Source of the DNA: JACPKO01 sp964406775
Lineage (GTDB): Bacteria > Patescibacteriota > Microgenomatia > Daviesbacterales > UBA10151
NCBI GenBank assembly: GCA_964406775.1
Contig: CAYOSW010000020.1
Coordinates: 1-19,139, forward strand
Direction of reading: 5' to 3'
DNA: 19,139 nucleotides
The stretch's first letter is position 1. Every line of letters starts with the position of its first letter. A program made the translations under genes and the position numbers. A model generated the notes under the pieces. The model worked only from the letters and a program-made list of their open reading frames with translations. It did no database searches and was not told the DNA's origin. Positions 1 to 5,666 of this stretch are shown here, one piece after another.

Positions 1-38
1 GTATCCCTAGCCGAAGCTGGGGATGGATCACCTCCTTT
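1..38 (+). rRNA. 16S rRNA, 3' end only
   Basis: This is the last part of a 16S rRNA gene; the rest lies left of the window. The terminal block GGATCACCTCC with the anti-Shine-Dalgarno CCTCC (31-35) is diagnostic. Helix 45 is visible: ATCCC+TAGC (3-11) pairs with GCTG+GGGAT (16-24) around the tetraloop CGAA (12-15). The two adenosines that KsgA dimethylates are kept (14-15), but the loop is CGAA where most bacteria have GGAA. The mature end is placed at about 38 by analogy with E. coli. No tRNA or 23S gene follows in the next 19 kb, so this rRNA gene appears unlinked from 23S on this side. Confidence 0.95.
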
Positions 39-47
39 CTGGAGACG

Positions 48-148
48 TTATGTGGCTGAGGATTCCTTAAACCCGCAAGGGAAGGTAGCCTGGCGCACAT
101 ACAGATCACCTTCACGCGTTCGGAGTTAACCGCTTCGAATACAGGTGA
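48..148 (+). other. Structured 16S 3' trailer
   Basis: Two foldable elements follow the 16S end. The first is a branched hairpin: TATGTG (49-54) pairs with CACATA (96-101), GCT (55-57) with AGC (87-89), CCTT (65-68) with AAGG (82-85), and CCC (72-74) with GGG (79-81) around a GCAA tetraloop. The second is closed by TCACCT (106-111) and AGGTGA (143-148). They may be processing or termination structures of the pre-rRNA. A weak AGAAG/CTTCT hairpin follows near 150-171 with no convincing T-tract. The remainder up to the next gene (about 172-290) holds nothing recognisable. Confidence 0.5.
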
Positions 149-290
149 GAGAAGTTCTAAAGTTCTTCTTTAAAAAAACTCTCCGTAAAATCGGGGAAAA
201 TTCCCACCACTCTTTTGGAACAAAACGGTTGTTATTGTGCTCCGCACATTACTTTTACCCATAGATAGTTTTCTTTTTCGTATATTGTGT

Positions 291-296
291 TATGAT
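291..296 (+). promoter_or_regulatory. -10 box, leaderless start
   Basis: TATGAT lies exactly 6 nt upstream of the ATG at 303, so transcription would begin at or next to the start codon. No Shine-Dalgarno sequence fits in the gap and no good -35 box is visible. The same spacing recurs at other genes in this window, which is the main reason to believe it. Confidence 0.5.
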
Positions 297-302
297 TAGT
301 CT

Positions 303-797
303 ATGTCAGCAGGAAATTCTCCTGATAGAGTAGAAACTGCTCCCGGAGTTTCGGGAATAATTAAGGGCGATTCGGCTCCAATTCAGCCTGATAAAAGGGT
401 GAGCTGGAGGAAACGTGGCGGTGTAATGGGCGCAGTTGCCTCAGTATTAGGGGCTATCGGTTTGGGTGCAGCTACTTTAATTCAGCCCAATCCCGGTAAT
501 GTTGACTCACCTTCTGTTCCCACAGATTCATCTGCATATGATAACAGTCACGGCGAAGGCTTGCCGTTACCCCAGCCTGTTGATATTCCTGATGACAGTC
601 CCAGACGGGGACCTGATGTTGATACAGATGGAGATGGAACTCCTGAGAAGACTATTTGGCCAATGGTTCCGAGCACAGATGCTTTAGCCAAAGCCGATAC
701 GGATCCAGCAATAGGCCCGCTGCCTGCTCCTGCCAACGGTAACGAGGTACCTGTACTGCCTATGACAAAGCCGGGTGATGAAACTGTAAAAGCTTAA
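303..797 (+). CDS. Small membrane-anchored protein with DxDxDG motif
   Basis: A 164-residue protein of unknown function. A basic cytoplasmic stretch (KRVSWRKR, residues 31-38) precedes one hydrophobic segment (39-60) rich in Gly and Ala, giving an N-in/C-out anchor. The outer part is Pro/Asp rich and low in complexity, with DVDTDGDGTPE at 105-115, resembling the calcium-binding thrombospondin type-3 motif also found in the cohesin protein at the right end of the window. The start is set by the -10 box 6 nt upstream. The stop codon overlaps that of the convergent gene on the other strand. The hydrophobic segment resembles the one in that neighbour, so the two may be exported together; that is inference. 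Confidence 0.75.
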   Translation: MSAGNSPDRVETAPGVSGIIKGDSAPIQPDKRVSWRKRGGVMGAVASVLGAIGLGAATLIQPNPGNVDSPSVPTDSSAYDNSHGEGLPLPQPVDIPDDSPRRGPDVDTDGDGTPEKTIWPMVPSTDALAKADTDPAIGPLPAPANGNEVPVLPMTKPGDETVKA

Positions 798-2278
798 GCA
801 GTATTCGTGCCCTGTGCATTTCTTCTGAAAATAATATATTTTCCGTTCCTTAATCTGAAACCAAATGAAGACAGACTGTCGTCGGTAAAACCTGATTCAA
901 CCCACCTTTTTCTTACCGCTCTCAACCGTTTAATAAACCCCATATCCGTCTGGTACTCGCTGGTGTCGGCAAGATCGCCTCTATGAAGAGCCGCTCCGAT
1001 CATTACATCGTGCTCGCCTTCGTGGTAGACAATTGCGATGACATCCTGAGCTCCGTAAAGATAAGAATTGGGGTCCATAGGATTTGCTTCGAAGTCGGGT
1101 TTATAGCGGTCAGGATCGGGCATTGAGTCTTTTTCTGCCGGTAGATATGACTTACGGTGAGGATTTTTCTCTGATTTAACCTGAAATTTGCCGTTTCCGT
1201 CAAAAAACATCTTAATCTCTTCTGCGGGTTGGACGGAATCACCGGCTGCAATAAAAATTACTGCTGTCCCCGGTTCCTGCTTACTTTTTTCGGGATATTT
1301 GAAGGCGTGAGGGGTTTCCGGGTCGTAAGGAGGAATATACAGCCCGCTTCTTCCGGTTGTTTTCTCAGCTAAAAATTTCATAAGTTCAGGTCCTTCTAAA
1401 TGATCCAGCTTGAATAATAGTTCCTTAGCAGCCTGAATCATCGAGACTGTATACTCTCGTGTTCCGTGTCCCTGTTCAAGCTGGATTCTTAAGGAGGCAA
1501 GCATCTTTTCTTGCTTTTCGCGGTATCTGGCGGCGAAACCGGGCCGAAGAAATTCATCAGTTTTTAAAAATTCGGCATCCTCGAGATATGCCCGGACACC
1601 GTCATACCGCGGATCCTGAAGGAAAGGGGCCGCAGCAACCGGTCCGTCTACTAATATTATTTTAAGTTTTCTCGGACCGTCTTCAGTAAAGGTTTCAAAT
1701 ACTCCTCCTTCCTCAAAAGCCGGGGATCTTAAGAAAAATTCAACTTCCGGCGATTGGGTAATTGAAATGCCCCTCTTTTTAAGCTGCTCTTCATTGAGCG
1801 CGTTCGTTGGTCTTTCGCTGGTAACAGGATGCTCAAGAGTCGGTTCTGTGGTATCAGCAGTTGCCGGTTCCCTAGGTAGAATTGTGACAAATTCAACCTC
1901 GTTATTTTTAATCGCCGCTTCTCTGGCTTTTGACAAAGTATCCCTGTCCAGTCTGACTTCTTCTCCGCCAGGCGTTATGTAATGTGTCGGAAGATCTTCG
2001 GGTCCGAAGAAAACTCTGAGTCCTTCGAGATTGCTTTCCCGGGGAGCGTTTGCAACTCCTTCTTTGGGTTTTGGAGGCTCCGTTGCCTGGTGGGGGGGCA
2101 AAGAATCATCTTCGGCTGCAAGAACTGATGCTGCCTTAGAGATGCCCGTTCTCTCAAGAAGACCTAATCCCAAAGTCGCCGCGCCGAACTTCAAAGCCGC
2201 ACCTAAGAAGCGCCTTTTTTGAGGACTCTTCGGGGCCGGTTCAGAAGATTTTTTTTCTACCTCACCTCTGTGATCCAC
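794..2278 (-). CDS. Secreted zincin-like protein (HEGEH motif)
   Basis: A 494-residue exported protein. The N-terminus has a basic twin-arginine-like patch (KRRFLG, residues 21-26) and a hydrophobic run to about 41, with possible cleavage near 55, so Tat or Sec export is likely. A Pro/Glu-rich stretch follows. Near the C-terminus VYHEGEHDVMIG contains HExxH (residues 419-423), the zinc-binding motif of metallopeptidases. SEYQTD (440-445) then places a Glu 18 residues after the second His, resembling the gluzincin third ligand (xExxxD). I do not recognise the rest of the protein, so peptidase activity is inferred from the motif alone. Translation starts at GTG 2278, 8 nt after a TATAAG box. 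An alternative is a zincin fold with no proteolytic role. Confidence 0.8.
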   Translation of the reverse strand: MDHRGEVEKKSSEPAPKSPQKRRFLGAALKFGAATLGLGLLERTGISKAASVLAAEDDSLPPHQATEPPKPKEGVANAPRESNLEGLRVFFGPEDLPTHYITPGGEEVRLDRDTLSKAREAAIKNNEVEFVTILPREPATADTTEPTLEHPVTSERPTNALNEEQLKKRGISITQSPEVEFFLRSPAFEEGGVFETFTEDGPRKLKIILVDGPVAAAPFLQDPRYDGVRAYLEDAEFLKTDEFLRPGFAARYREKQEKMLASLRIQLEQGHGTREYTVSMIQAAKELLFKLDHLEGPELMKFLAEKTTGRSGLYIPPYDPETPHAFKYPEKSKQEPGTAVIFIAAGDSVQPAEEIKMFFDGNGKFQVKSEKNPHRKSYLPAEKDSMPDPDRYKPDFEANPMDPNSYLYGAQDVIAIVYHEGEHDVMIGAALHRGDLADTSEYQTDMGFIKRLRAVRKRWVESGFTDDSLSSFGFRLRNGKYIIFRRNAQGTNTA

Positions 2279-2286
2279 GAATTTAT

Positions 2287-2292
2287 CTTATA
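2287..2292 (-). promoter_or_regulatory. -10 box, leaderless start
   Basis: On the minus strand TATAAG lies 8 nt before the GTG at 2278. No convincing -35 is present. The 154-bp divergent gap 2279-2432 holds this box and the one for the gene at 2433, and nothing else recognisable. Confidence 0.4.
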
Positions 2293-2420
2293 ACTCATTT
2301 GCAAAAAATACCAGTTTTAATTTGTAAGAGTTTGATACAGACCGGCCAAGCCTTGAAGATTATTCTTTAAAAAATGTATTCCGGTGTTCAAGGGTGGATT
2401 AAAGCGTTAAGCTGATTTGA

Positions 2421-2426
2421 TATACT
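2421..2426 (+). promoter_or_regulatory. -10 box, leaderless start
   Basis: TATACT lies 6 nt before the ATG at 2433. A weak -35 (TTAAAG, 2399-2404) sits 16 nt upstream. No ribosome-binding site is present. Confidence 0.5.
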
Positions 2427-2432
2427 GATATT

Positions 2433-3263
2433 ATGATCCCCTGGGTATTGGTTATCATTTTAGGGTTTTCTGCGCTTTTAGCCTACAGAAAAAGATTTAC
2501 ATCCGAAAGACGGATAAGCGGAATGTATTATGTACAGCTGTATTATCTGATTCTGTCGGTTGTGATGTCCCTGCTTTTAATCTATATCGGTCTTAACATT
2601 TATCTAAGGCCAGAAATTAAAAATCTACCCATAGGCTCGACTTTTATATTGGGTTTATACACCATTTCAATGCTTGTAGCCGCAATGGGTGCGGCAATTC
2701 ACTCAACTGCAACTTCTGTTTACCAGGCCTTCGTCAAAGAAAAACAGACCCACCTTGAAAGCTTCAGAATAAATGAGATTTTTCATCTTAACTTAAGCCA
2801 TAACCTGATTTTTATCGGGGTAATATTTGCCTCCTTTTTTCTCTCGGTTCTCGAAATTAATCACCCTTCAACGAGGGATTCAATGTTTTTAAACGCCGGA
2901 TCAACAATCACCTTAGGTGTAGTAATCGGTTTGATCGAAACAATCACAATTTTGCGGAGTGCCCACATAACTTTTTCCTCGCACATTAATTACAGCATAA
3001 TAGGTTCACTGATAGGGAGTTTGGCGATTTTTATTTTCTGCAGACCGTATATGACGTCGGTTGATGCCTTTCCTGTCGCTTTCATAATGTTTTCCTCTTT
3101 AGTGACTGTGCTTCTGTGTTTGGTCATTGTTACGGCTATATTCATAACTTCTCAGTCGCTGAGTGAAAAAATAGTGAACAAGACCTTCCCTGTGGGACAT
3201 CCGTTCAGAGAGGTTTTAAAGTTAAAAGTTTTTTTGATTAAGATTGAGAGGGAGTGGTTGTAA
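2433..3263 (+). CDS. Seven-helix membrane protein, unknown function
   Basis: A 276-residue integral membrane protein that I do not recognise. About seven hydrophobic segments are visible: residues 1-18, 32-58, 69-89, then NLIFIGVIFASFFLSVLEI, TITLGVVIGLIETITIL, INYSIIGSLIGSLAIFIFC, and a long one before the basic C-terminal tail. The loops carry charged residues and a few His (HSTATS, HLNLSHN, RSAHITFSSH), but no family motif stands out. It stands alone, divergent from the secreted HEGEH protein, with its own -10 box. A 7TM sensor or transporter subunit is possible; nothing in the sequence decides it. Confidence 0.8.
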   Translation: MIPWVLVIILGFSALLAYRKRFTSERRISGMYYVQLYYLILSVVMSLLLIYIGLNIYLRPEIKNLPIGSTFILGLYTISMLVAAMGAAIHSTATSVYQAFVKEKQTHLESFRINEIFHLNLSHNLIFIGVIFASFFLSVLEINHPSTRDSMFLNAGSTITLGVVIGLIETITILRSAHITFSSHINYSIIGSLIGSLAIFIFCRPYMTSVDAFPVAFIMFSSLVTVLLCLVIVTAIFITSQSLSEKIVNKTFPVGHPFREVLKLKVFLIKIEREWL

Positions 3264-3292
3264 TTTTAGTAAGGTTTTGGCGGGAAGTATTT

Positions 3293-3489
3293 CTTTGCTT
3301 CGCAAAGTCGAACCAGATTAGCTACGGCAGGAAAATACACCCTCGCCTGCGGCGAGCCGAACCAAATCAAAGATTTGGTGAGATGCCCGATCCTACCCTT
3401 AATTTATCAGTCTAATTTAAAAATTAGCCTAATAAATTAGAGGTGCAGGCGGGAATAAGAACCTCTCGCTTCGCTCGGAACCTTGTTCC
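3293..3489. repeat. Cluster of mini-palindromes with 3-nt loops
   Basis: The gene-free stretch 3264-3515 is packed with perfect short palindromes sharing one design, 5-7 bp arms around a 3-nt loop: CTTTGC-TTC-GCAAAG (3293-3307), CTCGCC-TGC-GGCGAG (3342-3356), CCAAATC-AAA-GATTTGG (3363-3379), CTAATT-TAA-AATTAG (3413-3427) and GGAAC-CTT-GTTCC (3477-3489). Their sequences differ, so they are not copies of one repeat. Similar units occur at 4855-4867, 5010-5024 and 8682-8698. Their role is unknown: RNA 3'-end hairpins, DNA cruciforms or remnants of a mobile palindrome family are all possible. Confidence 0.7.
3440..3456. repeat. Direct repeat of tRNA-Cys 3' end (distal copy)
   Basis: Seventeen bases, GAGGTGCAGGCGGGAAT, are identical to 3515-3531, which is the acceptor/T-stem 3' end of tRNA-Cys plus one flanking base. 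The copies are 75 bp apart and lie downstream of the tRNA in its direction of transcription. This looks like an attachment-site pair or a partial tRNA duplication. Confidence 0.8.
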
Positions 3490-3514
3490 CTTTGCCCTCC
3501 TCAGCTACGCTTCG

Positions 3515-3531
3515 GAGGTGCAGGCGGGAAT
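3515..3531. repeat. Direct repeat of tRNA-Cys 3' end (copy within tRNA)
   Basis: The proximal copy of the 17-bp repeat, embedded in the tRNA-Cys gene. It covers the discriminator base, the acceptor 3' strand and most of the T-stem 3' strand. Confidence 0.8.
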
Positions 3532-3588
3532 CGAACCCGCGCAATCGAGGTTTTGCAGACCCCAGCGTTTCCACTTCGCCACTGCACC
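3516..3588 (-). tRNA. tRNA-Cys (GCA)
   Basis: A complete 73-nt cloverleaf on the minus strand. The acceptor stem GGTGCAG (3588-3582) pairs with CTGCACC (3523-3517), with discriminator T73 as expected for tRNA-Cys. The anticodon loop reads CTGCAAA, anticodon GCA. The T-arm GCGGGTTCGATTCCCGC is canonical. CCA is not encoded (TCC follows), so CCA must be added after transcription. A plausible promoter lies just upstream. Confidence 0.95.
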
Positions 3589-3597
3589 GACTCGGAA

Positions 3598-3627
3598 ATT
3601 CTAACAGATCCGTATTTATTCTTACAA
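3598..3627 (-). promoter_or_regulatory. Probable promoter of tRNA-Cys
   Basis: On the minus strand TTGTAA (3627-3622) and TAGAAT (3603-3598) are separated by 18 nt. The predicted transcription start falls about 3 nt before the tRNA 5' end. Confidence 0.45.
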
Positions 3628-3670
3628 GCAAGGCAAGAAGATATCTGTACCTCATAGTAATAATTTATGA

Positions 3671-3676
3671 TACAAT
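3671..3676 (+). promoter_or_regulatory. -10 box of fabD-like gene
   Basis: TACAAT lies 9 nt upstream of the ATG at 3686. No Shine-Dalgarno sequence or clear -35 is visible, so the transcript would be leaderless or nearly so. Confidence 0.4.
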
Positions 3677-3685
3677 ACATAACTT

Positions 3686-4738
3686 ATGAGCTTGGAAAAT
3701 AGGCCTAAAATATTGCTGATAGGAAACCCTCAAACGTCAAAAAACGCTTCGCTGCAGGGCATTGATCTTCTTCAGGTACCTGCTTTTAAAAGCGTTCCGG
3801 ATGAATTTGAGCGCGTTCTCGGTATGGCTCCTCAAGCCAGCCTTCACCCTGACAGGCAAATAGCGAGTGTTGTTATGTCCATTGGCGCACATAGGGCGTT
3901 TGTTACCGGACTTGAGGAACGGGTTCAGCCCGGCCTGATTGAGCCTTCAAGAAGGAAATTTGACCTGGTTTACAGTGGACACAGTGTTGGTGAGATGGCG
4001 GATTTCGTAGAGGCAGGGATTTGTACAATTCCCACTATGGCCTGGATGTTAAACGAAAGAGAAAGAATAACCCAGAATCCTATCGGATCGGGACTTCGGC
4101 AGATGGTAGCGGTTGTCGGTATTGATGCCGATAGGTTTGAAGCAAGTATAGACGGCTTAAGAGGCCAGCTTGCCGATAAAGTCGATCTGTTTTTGGCAAA
4201 TGTTAACACTAACGATCAGGTTGTTGTCGGAATGAGTGTCTTAGAAGGTGAATTAAAGGCAGCGAGGGAAAGTCTGGGCGGGTTTATTGCGGAATTGAGG
4301 GATCCGATCACCGGTCAACAGCTATTTCCTGGAGCGAGACTGCATCCTCTGCGGCTTCCGAATGCATTCCATACAGCCATAATGGGTCTGGAAGAGAGGA
4401 TGTACATAGGAACAATCGGATCCAGATTGACCAGAGAGAATTTTCAAACTCCGAGAGAAGGCACAGTTTATTCACCGACTTTGCCGGGATGGGTAGAAAC
4501 ACAGGAAGATGTTTATGATGTTGTCCAGCATATACTGACAAAGCCGGTAAAATTCAGCAGAGCAATGCGGGAACTAAGAAGGGTCCCGAACCTGCGAGCA
4601 ATAGTTACAGCGGATGTTTTGGGTACAACTCCCGATATGGTCAGGAAAAATATCGGTACGGATATTCCGATTCTGAATATTAAAGATAAAGAGACTCTGG
4701 ATCAGGCAGTATCAACAGCTGCGGAGCTGGTTTCCTGA
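3686..4738 (+). CDS. fabD: Malonyl-CoA:ACP transacylase-like acyltransferase
   Basis: A 350-residue acyltransferase of the FabD family, which moves malonyl groups from CoA to acyl carrier protein in fatty-acid or polyketide synthesis. The nucleophile motif GHSVGE is at residues 98-103 (Ser100). Arg125 lies 25 residues later, the same spacing as Ser92-Arg117 of E. coli FabD. The segment NVNTNDQVVVG (172-182) matches the family's Asn/Gln-rich strand, and PNAFHT supplies the catalytic His229. The protein is slightly longer than typical FabD (about 310), with extra residues before the His and at the C-terminus. It stands alone; the ketosynthase FabF is about 10 kb away and no ACP gene is visible. 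It stops at TGA, read as a normal stop. An acyltransferase with another substrate is possible. Confidence 0.85.
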   Translation: MSLENRPKILLIGNPQTSKNASLQGIDLLQVPAFKSVPDEFERVLGMAPQASLHPDRQIASVVMSIGAHRAFVTGLEERVQPGLIEPSRRKFDLVYSGHSVGEMADFVEAGICTIPTMAWMLNERERITQNPIGSGLRQMVAVVGIDADRFEASIDGLRGQLADKVDLFLANVNTNDQVVVGMSVLEGELKAARESLGGFIAELRDPITGQQLFPGARLHPLRLPNAFHTAIMGLEERMYIGTIGSRLTRENFQTPREGTVYSPTLPGWVETQEDVYDVVQHILTKPVKFSRAMRELRRVPNLRAIVTADVLGTTPDMVRKNIGTDIPILNIKDKETLDQAVSTAAELVS

Positions 4739-4751
4739 ATTTCCCGGGTGT

Positions 4752-4780
4752 TTGCCTTTTTCGGGCACAAAACGTAAAAT
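4752..4780 (+). promoter_or_regulatory. Promoter of the nested tRNA locus
   Basis: TTGCCT (4752-4757) and TAAAAT (4775-4780) are separated by 17 nt. The expected start is near 4787, seven bases before the first tRNA-like half, so that half would be transcribed together with tRNA-Ile. Confidence 0.55.
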
Positions 4781-4793
4781 AGGAAAGGTTTTT

Positions 4794-4911
4794 GGGCGGT
4801 TAGCTCAGCGGGTCAAAACTGTAAATCAGTTTTGGCGGGATAAATACAACCTAGGTCGCAAAGCGACTGACTAAAAATATTTTTATCCCAGGAAGAGCGC
4901 ATCTCTGAAAG
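4794..4911 (+). other. tRNA-like 5' half with insert in D-loop
   Basis: GGGCGGT-TA-GCTC (4794-4806) is a textbook tRNA acceptor strand, linker and D-stem. The D-stem partner GAGC occurs only at 4895-4898, after an 80-nt insert. Removing 4812-4890 leaves a normal 9-nt D-loop. Next come G26 and an anticodon-like stretch CATCT-CTGAAAG (4900-4911), which would read GAA (Phe). No complementary AGATG follows. The acceptor's perfect partner ACCGCCC is found only at 5057-5063, beyond tRNA-Ile. It is either the 5' part of an interrupted tRNA or a decayed tRNA gene. Which amino acid it once carried is uncertain. Confidence 0.5.
4812..4890 (+). repeat. Two-hairpin insert in the tRNA-like D-loop
   Basis: The insert is almost entirely base-paired. 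GTCAAAACTG (4812-4821) pairs with CAGTTTTGGC (4827-4836, one G-T) around TAAAT. GGGATAAA (4837-4844) pairs with TTTATCCC (4882-4889), enclosing the mini-palindrome GTCGC-AAA-GCGAC (4855-4867). GCGGG occurs at both edges of the first hairpin. At about 79 nt it is far shorter than known group I introns. Confidence 0.6.
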
Positions 4912-4922
4912 CAAAAGTATAA

Positions 4923-4994
4923 GGGCGCATAGCTCAGTGGTAGAGCGCGTCTCTGATAAAGACGAGGCCTTTGGTTCGATACCAAATGCGCCCA
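4923..4994 (+). tRNA. tRNA-Ile (GAU)
   Basis: A perfect cloverleaf. Acceptor GGGCGCA pairs with TGCGCCC, with A73; D-stem GCTC with GAGC; anticodon stem CGTCT with AGACG around CTGATAA (anticodon GAT); variable loop AGGCC; T-stem TTTGG with CCAAA around TTCGATA. CCA is not encoded. It lies between the two halves of another tRNA-like sequence instead of in an rRNA operon, where tRNA-Ile(GAU) is found in many bacteria. Confidence 0.97.
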
Positions 4995-5009
4995 CTTAAA
5001 TTTTGCTGC

Positions 5010-5064
5010 GAGAACTTCGTTCTCAAACAGCGCGAGGCGAGGGGTTCGACATCATCACCGCCCA
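5010..5064 (+). other. tRNA-like 3' half
   Basis: ACCGCCC-A (5057-5064) is perfectly complementary to the orphan acceptor strand at 4794-4800 and ends in a discriminator A. The preceding GGGGTTCGACA (5041-5051) carries a T-loop signature (TTCGA), but the following TCATC pairs poorly with AGGGG, so the T-stem is damaged or forms differently. Upstream is a perfect hairpin GAGAAC-TTC-GTTCTC (5010-5024), enclosed by GCTG and CAGC. Together with 4794-4911 this could be one tRNA with tRNA-Ile inside it. Confidence 0.45.
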
Positions 5065-5087
5065 CTTATAAATTTAATCAAGGGTTG

Positions 5088-5615
5088 TTAGTTTAAGTAC
5101 GGAGAATCGGGATGTAAGAATGCCCGGTGTTCGGAAAATTTTCCGCTGGCACTTCCGCTTACGTCACCCGGAGTTACAGTTTCCGGATCGACCCGGTGGA
5201 AGGAATTAGGAATAGCCCCGTGCATAGTCCAAATCCAAACTTTCCCGAAAATTATAGTTGGTCTTAAATCTACCGGGATAAGATTGCCGCCTCTGTTTAC
5301 TTCCCTCATAAATCTGTCGAGTAATTCCCGGTTGGAAAGTAAAGGGCCTTGCGCTCCTGATTGTGCTATTACATCGGCCAGGTCGCGGTTTAAAGCCGTG
5401 TCCGCCACATTTGTTGCCGCGAGGACGTGGAAGGAAGTCTCCTCAATATCGGGAGTCCTCATACCGCCTATAATATAACCGTCTCTTAGTCCGGCTCTTC
5501 TCACGGCAGCTCCGTTTAATGCCAAAAATAATTTTCTGGCGCTTTTCGGTCCGTCAACGGAAGCCGAATGAATTTTTAATCCCTGGCTGTAACTTGCAGC
5601 ACGGTCAACACTCAT
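5088..5615 (-). CDS. Hypothetical protein, 175 aa
   Basis: I do not recognise this protein. It has no signal peptide or membrane segment and looks cytosolic. Features include a basic N-terminal third (SARKLFLALNGAAVRRAGLRDGY), a Gly-rich turn (YIIGGMRTPD), an acidic/amphipathic middle (ADTALNRDLADVIAQSG), and an aromatic stretch FGKVWIWTMHGAIPNSFHRVD near the C-terminus. Its promoter is one of the strongest in the window and places transcription start at the ATG, so it is probably well expressed from a leaderless mRNA. It converges on the tRNA locus. Confidence 0.75.
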   Translation of the reverse strand: MSVDRAASYSQGLKIHSASVDGPKSARKLFLALNGAAVRRAGLRDGYIIGGMRTPDIEETSFHVLAATNVADTALNRDLADVIAQSGAQGPLLSNRELLDRFMREVNRGGNLIPVDLRPTIIFGKVWIWTMHGAIPNSFHRVDPETVTPGDVSGSASGKFSEHRAFLHPDSPYLN

Positions 5616-5621
5616 AAGTAA

Positions 5622-5650
5622 ATTATACTAAGAAATGCGCATACAGTCAA
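5622..5650 (-). promoter_or_regulatory. Consensus-like promoter with leaderless start
   Basis: On the minus strand TTGACT (5650-5645), a 17-nt spacer and TATAAT (5627-5622) form a near-perfect sigma-70 promoter. Only 6 nt separate the -10 from the ATG at 5615, so transcription should start at or beside the A of the start codon. This is the clearest example of the recurring leaderless arrangement here. Confidence 0.8.
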
Positions 5651-5666
5651 AAAACTATAAGATATT

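Noticed and set aside
794..797. Regulatory meaning of the CTTAAG at the overlapping convergent stops
   Set aside because: A 4-bp overlap of convergent stop codons in a palindromic TTAA is common in compact genomes; no terminator or other signal accompanies it.
3264..3515. CRISPR array in the palindrome-rich spacer
   Set aside because: The palindromes differ in sequence and spacing, and there are no identical repeats with regular spacers or cas genes.
4736..4738. TGA read as glycine (code 25, as in Gracilibacteria/SR1)
   Set aside because: fabD-like and the cohesin protein end sensibly at TGA, and no gene contains an in-frame TGA that homology requires to be read through.
4812..4836. tRNA-Tyr anticodon arm (CTGTAAA)
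   Set aside because: The anticodon-like triplet GTA is there, but the surrounding bases pair as a longer hairpin with a TAAAT loop, so a 7-nt anticodon loop does not form and no T-arm follows.
4812..4911. Group I intron within the tRNA-like sequence
   Set aside because: A GACTGACTA stretch recalls the R element, but the insert is only about 79 nt, lies in the D-loop, and no P/Q/S core pairing could be found.
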